Of a stretch of DNA of 64,000 nucleotides, positions 11,553 to 20,500 are shown piece by piece. This DNA comes from Hygrophila difformis. Taxonomy: Eukaryota > Streptophyta > Magnoliopsida > Lamiales > Acanthaceae. Location: positions 33,731,105 through 33,795,104 of the forward strand of contig JAOANR010000005.1 of the NCBI GenBank assembly GCA_030278955.1, given 5' to 3'. The notes below the pieces were generated by a model. It was not told where the DNA came from, ran no database searches, and was given only the letters and a program-made list of their open reading frames with translations. Both the position numbers and the translations under genes were made by a program. Each line of letters begins with the position of its first letter. Positions within the stretch are counted from its first letter, which is position 1.

Positions 11553-14500
11553 CTACCATCACATTTCACAACACACAAAACACAAATTATTATTCATCAA
11601 TCAACATTGTTAACTATTATTGACTTGTACTATATATATATATATATGTATATAGTCTTGATTATTCTTACTATTTGTAACTTAATTGACTAAATTCTAA
11701 GCTAAATTATTGTCGGTTAACTAACTCTTTTTTATATAATGTGTGTTGTTTGCATATCCCATCCAATAATAATTACATAGGACAAAACATACAAAAACTA
11801 TGTACGTTTGGTATAGTGGTAATTGGTAAGGAAGGAAGTTCTTTATAGTATTGTTAGTTGTTCTTTTCTGTCCAAATATCTCATTGCAGGAGATTATGAT
11901 GTATGTATACATATATGTATGTATTTCATGTGTGTAATTATTAATTTTGAGGGCTTTTAAGTTTATGAAATATAGTTAATAAAATCATATACTATTTAAA
12001 GATATATATATATATATCATTGTATTAAAAATGGTGGTGTTGGGAGAAAGAGAAAATGTGGGCTGAAATTCCATAGTGTTATTGTTGCTGGTTTTTAATT
12101 GATAAAGTTCAAATTGTTGAATTATTGTGATATAAATGACAATAAAAAGATTTTTTTTTAATAACGAGATAATATCAAATCACGTTGAACCCAAGATTAA
12201 TACATTGAAAATAAAAACAAGTTTTAACGTTAGTATTTTTATTTTTTATTTCCAAACTTGGCTATGCCATTCATTATCATTGTGGAGTGGTCATTGTCAA
12301 GGGCATTGACTACCGCTCGCGAGTTCACATTATGCTAGAATTTGGTTTTTAAAAACTTTACTGTTTTCCCATTTTAGTTTATTTAGCGCTTTTGGTACAT
12401 AGAACCAAAGACGCTTTGTATAAAGAAATGATAATTATATACAAATTACGAGGAAAAATTAAAATAATGGATTAAGTATATCCTAAATTTGCAAAGGCTT
12501 AAGAAATCATTTGCTTCGAAAAATTCTAAAGTAACTCATCATATCTACCAATGGAATAGAAAGTGTTAAGGTAGTGTGGTGTTTAATTAATCCCTATTTA
12601 GTAATAATAACATCTTATCTTATAGTTCTGATAATTATAAGATATATAATTGTATAAATTAGATGTATATGCATCAAAACTTTGTTATTGAAAATTGAAA
12701 CATGAAAATTAACAGAATTAATGATGTTATTCCTAACAGTAATACCTACAATATAGAAATATCGCCAACAATGCATTGGATTCATTAAGAAGTTAAAATT
12801 CTAACAGATACGAAATTGAGTTTCTTTAAGGGGAAAAAAATGAAATAAAAAAAAAGAGAGAGAGAGAGAAAAAAAAAAAAAGCAAAATGAGTGATTTTAC
12901 AGTCATTCATGGCCCAACGTAACCTACTCCACATGGATAAAGAAAGGAAGAAATAGCTACTTTAATTTCCTAGGTAAAATGTTGAAAACATCAAATTAGT
13001 TTTAAGGTTTTAATGAAGGAATGGAAGAGGAGAATGTTGAGGCCGGTGGATCCAAAAGATTTGGTGAGTAGTGTCACAAAAAGTGATAAAACTATGTTAA
13101 AATTAGGAATAATAGCCACAACACAAAAAACATGAGAAAAACTAAGTTGGAATTAAGGATAGTGGTGTTATCACAAAAATTATGTGGTTGCACCAAGTCA
13201 AATAGAACCACATATAAAAAAAATCGCTTAAAATAGCAATTTTATCAATTTAAGTGGTGTCATGTGTCACCACAGTTATACATGTAGATACGCCTATGGT
13301 TGAGGCTTTGTTGTATAGCCATGTGTGATGTGACCCCTTGCAGCCATGGGCCGATGCAAGGGAAGTTCAGTGAAAAACACACTCAAAATAATTTTTTAAG
13401 ATAAAAATTTTAAAATTTGGTTTAGTGAACCCATTTAAGTTTTCATTGTGCATCTATCATTAATGTTTTTCATTACAAGAAATTCGCGGCAAGGCGACGA
13501 ATTTGGCGAAAATTTTTTATTAAAATCGTCGCCTGATGGATTTCGTCGCCTAGCGCTCAAATCCTTTCGTCACCTACCCGCGAAATTCTTTGTAGTGTTC
13601 TTAATAAATCTCTAATTTGAACCCTGTACCATGGAAATAACTCCTTTATGATACAAATGAATGTTGTTATTAATTTCGAAAAATATGGATTGATGGGGAT
13701 CGAATATCCAATTCTAAAGTTGGAAGTTGAAGAATTGACCATTATTTCAAACCATGATGCCTTATTATTATACTTATTTAATAAATTTATATTTTATTTA
13801 TTATTCTTGTGACACCATTAAATTTTTTTTATGGATCCGCTATTGCTACAGTTTATGCAGACAGAGGCAGACCCAAAATTCTAGTCATGGAAACCTTCAT
13901 TTCATGATTGGTGAAGAAATAAAATTGATTTAGTGATGTTCTAACTCAATAAATTTTTGATGGAAGGAAATGAAATTTTATGCTGTCAATAAGCCATTAG
14001 AAATTAGTAGTAATTTTTTGTGGAAATAGATGAATTTTTTGGTAGTAATTAGCCCAATAAGCCATTGAAAGTTAATCTTTTGTATGGAATGAAATAATTT
14101 TGGTGGGGCCAAACCTAATAAATAATTGAAAATAATTGTTTTTTGGTTCCTGACCAATGACTAATCAGGCTCCTTATTAGGTTCGCCTGTGTATGCAGCT
14201 GATAGGAATGAAAGGAAACAATTTTTGATTACTAATTACTTCTATTAGATTTTAGTAGTTTGAGCTTAATTGCGGAAATTTTTCTCAAGAAAAAGGCATT
14301 TATTCAAAGCTACTTACCTCAATCTCACAAATCACTTGTCCACGACCCATACTACAAATTTTTTTATCTTTTTTTACCTATTAATTTGATAACTAACTAT
14401 TTTCAATCATAAATATGTTCTCTGATGTTATTAATGACTAAATTTTGAGTGTAATCGAATTTTTCAATCGTTAAAATAGAAAATTGTTGTAGTGTCATAG

Positions 14501-17500
14501 CTTCACAATTTTTTATTACCTAGTAGGCCCTAGGTAATTTTAGTTTGGTTTTTAGCACACGAGTTCGAGATGGGATTAAATGTAAGTATATGAATTATTG
14601 TAATATTTTTATTATAAAAATGTTATAACATAGAAGTGAAAACGGGACATGATAAATCAAATGTTAGGAATTCGTAGCAAAATAATAGAGAATTGAATTT
14701 AATCCCATCCCATTAAACTAAATTAATTTCACCTAGTTTAATGTGATTATTATATCATGAATTTAGTTCATTAATCAATGGTCATCAGATAATCAAGGTC
14801 TCAAATCCCACCAAACAAACATGTGATTATTAGTCTTTATAAAATAATTTATCTGAGCTACTCACTTCGAACACGTTAGGAACGAGAAAATTCATTAACA
14901 TAGAGCAAATCAGGGAGCAAATTGTCTCACAATTGTGGAGAGTATGGATAAAGAAGAAACCTTTCTACACTTTCCCCCAACTAGGAAAAGACTCTTTATG
15001 ACAATTCTCATTCACTTTGAACAACCCCTATAGATTAGGTTTTCTAACACTACTATACTTTACTTTGTCAATCTTCCAAATCCAGAAAAGGTTAAATGCC
15101 AAGAAATGAGTGGATTATATATGGAGGATAAGAAGAATAATCTCTAAAGAGGAGGCAGAATAAATGAATAATATACTTAACAGAGAAGAGAAAAACGAGA
15201 AAAAGGGTGATTCCGAAGTTGGCGAATAGTCCCTTTCCTTATCTCCATTGTAATAAATAAGCTGTTGATGCCTCTGTATGTCTAGTGGACCTTAAAGCCT
15301 AAGGCTTTGTTTGGATCAAAGAATATGGGAACAGAATAAATTATTCTGAGCGAAATTTTCTTTGCTGGACAGCTTGTAGAAAGAGTGGTCGAAGTTCATG
15401 CCGCACAAGCTACAAAGGAATAAAGGGGAGGGATAATAACCTGATGGGGAATCGAACCCCCAACCTATAGTTTGGGAGTTGGGGGATTTGACCACTAAAG
15501 TAAGTCCCCCATCCCTAATTATTCCGAGTGAAATTGAATATTACATATTCCCTCAGGGTTTTTTTTTTTGAATTCTAAATTTTCATAGTTAACACTATTC
15601 ATTGAATAGTTTTGATTCGATTTTTTAAACAGTTATAAAAGATAAAGCATAGTCAATTAAAATATTGTTAGATTCGTCTAATCACATAGTTTTAGAATAT
15701 TAAATTTTTATAATTTTTATTTTATATAATTTAAGATATTACTCATTAAAAATATACAATGAATTACAAGAAATGCACATATGGTATAATTTTTCAAATA
15801 TGGGGATAGTATTTATTATTTTTTTTTCCAATTTTTCAAGGACGGGGATAGTATTTATTAAGCTTTTTTCCATCCATAACGGAGTAAAAAGAAAGAAAGT
15901 TTTTACCAACACATTAAAGTAGCTTTCTTTTATTTTCTTTTCTTTACTAAACTATCGCACACAACTTAGTCTTGGGTCCAATGTGGCCTGAGGATACCCT
16001 GGTATTCACCTAAAAACTATCGCACACAGCCTAAAATTCTAAAGTATATATCTAGTCTAGTATATATATAGTTATGAAACTATATCAATTATCACAATAT
16101 TACAACACAAAAAAACTCTCTCCCCGTCCCCCTTCTATAGAATCTTAGTTTTTTGCTTGTCTTTTCCTTCTTTGCCGACGCTAGGCGTCATGTTTCACCA
16201 AAACTAAAAAGAAGGCCTATTTTTCTACCCAACTTTTTCATCGCAAAATTGGCTATTTTGACCACATTTTGTTATTGTCTCTCATCAAACCAATTGTTCT
16301 TTGTGTTTTGGATATTAATTATTTATGTTTTTATCACAATAATATTAATAAATAAAAAGTTTACTTTTCTAAAATAATATTTATGATTTTTTTCTTATAA
16401 AATGAAAATTAGATCATACGTGAGGATTGGAAGTGATTTTATGCATATATAACTATGGGTGCTTTTGCAATCGAAATACTGCAAATTCGCTTTTCATTTT
16501 CTTTTTTCTCTTAGTCAAAAATTACAGTATAAAGATAGCATATTTTAATTGGTGCTGGCTTCACATTATCTATATTATTTAGGCGCAATTTTTCCTTTTC
16601 ATTTTTCTCTCTTTTATTCAAATATTTTGAGTAAAATTGGTAATATTTAGTTTAGTACTAATTCAAAAAAGTTAAGGAAATTAAAGGAGGCGGCACATGC
16701 ATTATTATTAAAATAAAGCTCTTATAGTATTTTTTCTTCTGGACAACGTATACAGGTTAGGAAATGAGTGATAGGAACTCATGCTACACAAATTACAAAT
16801 TAAACATAGGAGATGAATTGAGGCTGGGTGGAGAATCGAACCTCCAACTTTCAGGTTGAAAGCCAGTGGAATCGAACCTCCAACCTCCAACCTTTATGTT
16901 GGAAGACAGGTTGTAAAGCTCTAATTAACTTGTTAAGTACTCATAACTGATTAAATTACGTAGGTATTGATTATATTTAATAAAGTTAATTGAATTTATT
17001 AAAAGAGGTTATTTTTATCTTATATAAATAAATTCTAAACAATATATATTTTAAAAATGTTCAAAAGGCTTGAACTAGATTCCCTATAAAAAAAAATTTC
17101 AATTTAACTATTAAATTCAGATACTAAACTATGATAGTTAATGAGTTTGATCGTGAATTTGGTTGCTAACCTAATAAGTAACCAATTTTGATGTTTGTTG
17201 ATCCAATCTTTATTAGATTATTAAAATGAAAAATTTTTATGATGATTTGAGGTTAGTTCATTTTAGATTAACCTTTAAAAAGCGAATTGAAGCTCGAATT
17301 TAAAACAATTGAAGGGAGTTCGAGCCAATTTAGAAACACCTGAATCGACGATCTAACTCAAATTCAATAACATTGTTTAATTATTGAGTAAACCTAAGCC
17401 AAATAGATTAATAATTTGTGCTATACTAAATAATAAAAAAAATGACTATTAAGTAATTAAAGAACTCGGAGCAGATTATATATATTTTTTTATTTCAAAC

Positions 17501-20500
17501 TAATAATGTTTAAGTTTTAAACTCGACTCGACTTAATTCGTTTATCACCCATTATATTGTTACCAAACAAAAGCGTACATAATATACTACTATATAATAT
17601 TTTCCCTCGAGCGACAGAGATAAAGCACATATATTGCATGTGTAATACTAGTACTTCTATTTTGCATGTGTAAATAATAATACTCCCTCCGTCCCATTTA
17701 TGTGTCCCAAAATTTTTGGGCACAATATTTTATGTGGGGATAGTTAGTATTTAATGTAGGGATAAATTAGCGTTTGAAGTAGGGATAAATTAGGAATTTA
17801 TGTGATATATTTGTAATGAGTTTGAATTTTTTATTGATTTATATATGTGTTATGTGATAGTTGTGAGTTTGAATTTATTAATTGTATTTATTTATTAATG
17901 TGATATGATGTGGATAGGTTTAGTGATTAATATTTATAATTATTTCCTAAAATGGAAATGTAACAAAAGTGTTGGGACGGCCAACAGAGGCGGACGCAGG
18001 GGCCTAGGCCCCACCTCTTATATATATATATATATATATATAATGTTTATTTTAAAGTCATCAAAAAATTAAGATACGAATCACATTTTTTAATTAGATA
18101 GAATATATTCAATTTGGTTAGTATTTTTATTATTTCAATTTAACATATATGTATTGTGTTTAGATTTAGTTTGAATTATCTTGAATTTATTCCTAGGTTT
18201 TTGGTTTGATTAATCGAGAAATGATTAATTGATTAACTGAAACAAGTTCGAAGTTACTATTTTGTATTTCCAAATTTTATATCGACGTATTAGGTTGTCT
18301 ACCCGAACTCTACCAAATAATTTTTTTCTTGGTTTTTTATAAAAAAAAATAAAAATCAATTGATGTATGTTATTATATCATCAATTATTGAAGTTTTTCC
18401 TTTTACATTTGAGAAGTTTATGATGATTTTTCAAAAATTCAAGGTATAAAAGGGCTTGTAATATTGCTATACTAGTCAAAATAGGAAATAGTGTGATTTT
18501 TTCGTTTGTTTATAAATTAATTGAATTAATATTTTTCATATTAGTTGCCACAATTATAGTTAAAATGATATACTCGGCAATGAATTTTATCAAAGCAAAT
18601 TCGGCGGCCCTACCGATCAAAACTTTCTGGGTCCGCCACTGACGACCAAAAGAGGAAAGTGAGACATAAATAATGGGACGGAGGGAATATTTATTTAATT
18701 TTATTTTATCGTAACATTTTTAGAAATTAAATTTATTTAGCGGCGGCGGCGGCATACTGGAAAATGCTGCTAGGGAAGCAATCTGGTGAACTCCAGCCAT
18801 AGGTTTTATAGATTCATGCATCGGATTTGATAGTCGTTGAATTAAATTATTAAATGTATAATATAATAATGGAAAAGCAGTCCCAATTGGAAATTGCTAG
18901 CTAGGTAGCGCATAGGACGGACGTAGGAACTACTTCACTATATTATACTATTATTACTATCAACTTGACTCAATTAAAGTTTTAAGAAATAATCATGCAT
19001 TTTGGAAGACATCATATACACTACAAAAGTTTTGCTAGAAGCAGGCTTCTCGTTCGTTGTCTGATACACAAGGCGACGACATTCGTCACTTGATTTGTAG
19101 TCTTCTAGTGAAATTTTTATACTGTTGGTTTTTGGTGTGTATTTAACAAAAAATCGATATTACTATGTATTGGTCAAATCTACTAGTATTAATATTTGTT
19201 AATGTAATATGCTATTTAAATATGTTATCTCCAGACTCCCAAACCAGGCCATTAATGTCAGATAATTCGCAAGCTGTATCTTAAAATTGATCAACCAACT
19301 ACTTGTCTGTGTATCCAAACATTTTCTATAAATAAATAATTGATATGTGGTATTTTAATTGAAACTTGAGTGTTAAAATATAAATTTGTTACACATTGGG
19401 ATGAATTAAGATGATTGCTCTACTAGCTTCAAACTTATAGTAATATTATTTAAAGATGACAATCGAAATGTAGTTTAGTAGTTACTTGATGATATATAGT
19501 ACTTTCTAAGTATGGTGTTAAATTAAATTCTATTGCTCATCAAGGTATTGGCATTCGGATCGTTAAGTTCTTAACTTTCCACTTTTATTTAACCATTATA
19601 TGAGTCTTTAAAAAAAAGAAGAATATTGCATTTTAATTAATAGAAGTAAGTAGTATAAAATAAGTAATGTACCTGGTGGGTCCGCCAAGAACACCAGCGT
19701 TGATGGTGAGTTGTTGGATGAAGACGGCCGGTTTTGGGTCCGTGCTTGTGGCCTTGGCATATTGCATGCCTCCCGCCCCAGCCCCCGATGGCACAAAGAA
19801 CGCCCCATTTACCATGACATCCCCCTCCGTTTTCCAATTCCACCCGGCCCACTCCCTCTCCTCCGTGTCCACACGCTTCGTCACCTACATGCCCATCTCC
19901 ACACCATCATTTCAATTTAATTTCATTTCTTTCTTTAAAAAAAAATAATAATAATAAAAAATCCAATAATGACGATCATCAAGTAATTACCTTTTCATAA
20001 AGAGTATATACTAATTACCAAAGTAGGCGCTAGCTAGCAAGCTACCCATGTTCTTGAATTGATGTTGCTTAAAATCTAATCCCATTTATTGCAATGTTGA
20101 AAAAGGGGTAAGAAAAGAACAAAGGATATATAGTAGCAAAAGATATTTGAACCTCCAAATAAAATGAATTTCGATTTTTGGCCCACTCATGACTGGATTT
20201 ATTGCTCCTTCCACATCATTACTTTGAACTCTTGTATATTATGCCTTGAGACATCACCTTCATTACATATAAAAATACTCATTTTCTTAAATTATTAACA
20301 ATATTAATTAATGCCTTTCGGCATCATGTTTTGTCCAATCCATCCCCTTCCCATATGCAAGATCATGATTTCTTGCATCATATACATTATGCATGTGACC
20401 TTTGAATTCTAATTTCTTGTCTAGTAGTACTATATAGTATTTTTAAAAAATTCTTTTAAAAAGTAAACAAATTTCATTTTTTTTTTAAAAAAAGTTAAAT

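Noticed and set aside
16153..16377. 74-codon frame in the long intron as a gene
   Set aside because: Hydrophobic, AT-driven sequence without conserved motif, lying inside an intron.
19633..19884. Exon 4 read-through to a stop at 19633 as the end of the pectate lyase
   Set aside because: The added [12 protein letters not shown] has no family support, and a good GT donor sits exactly where homology stops. A truncated isoform by this route is still possible.
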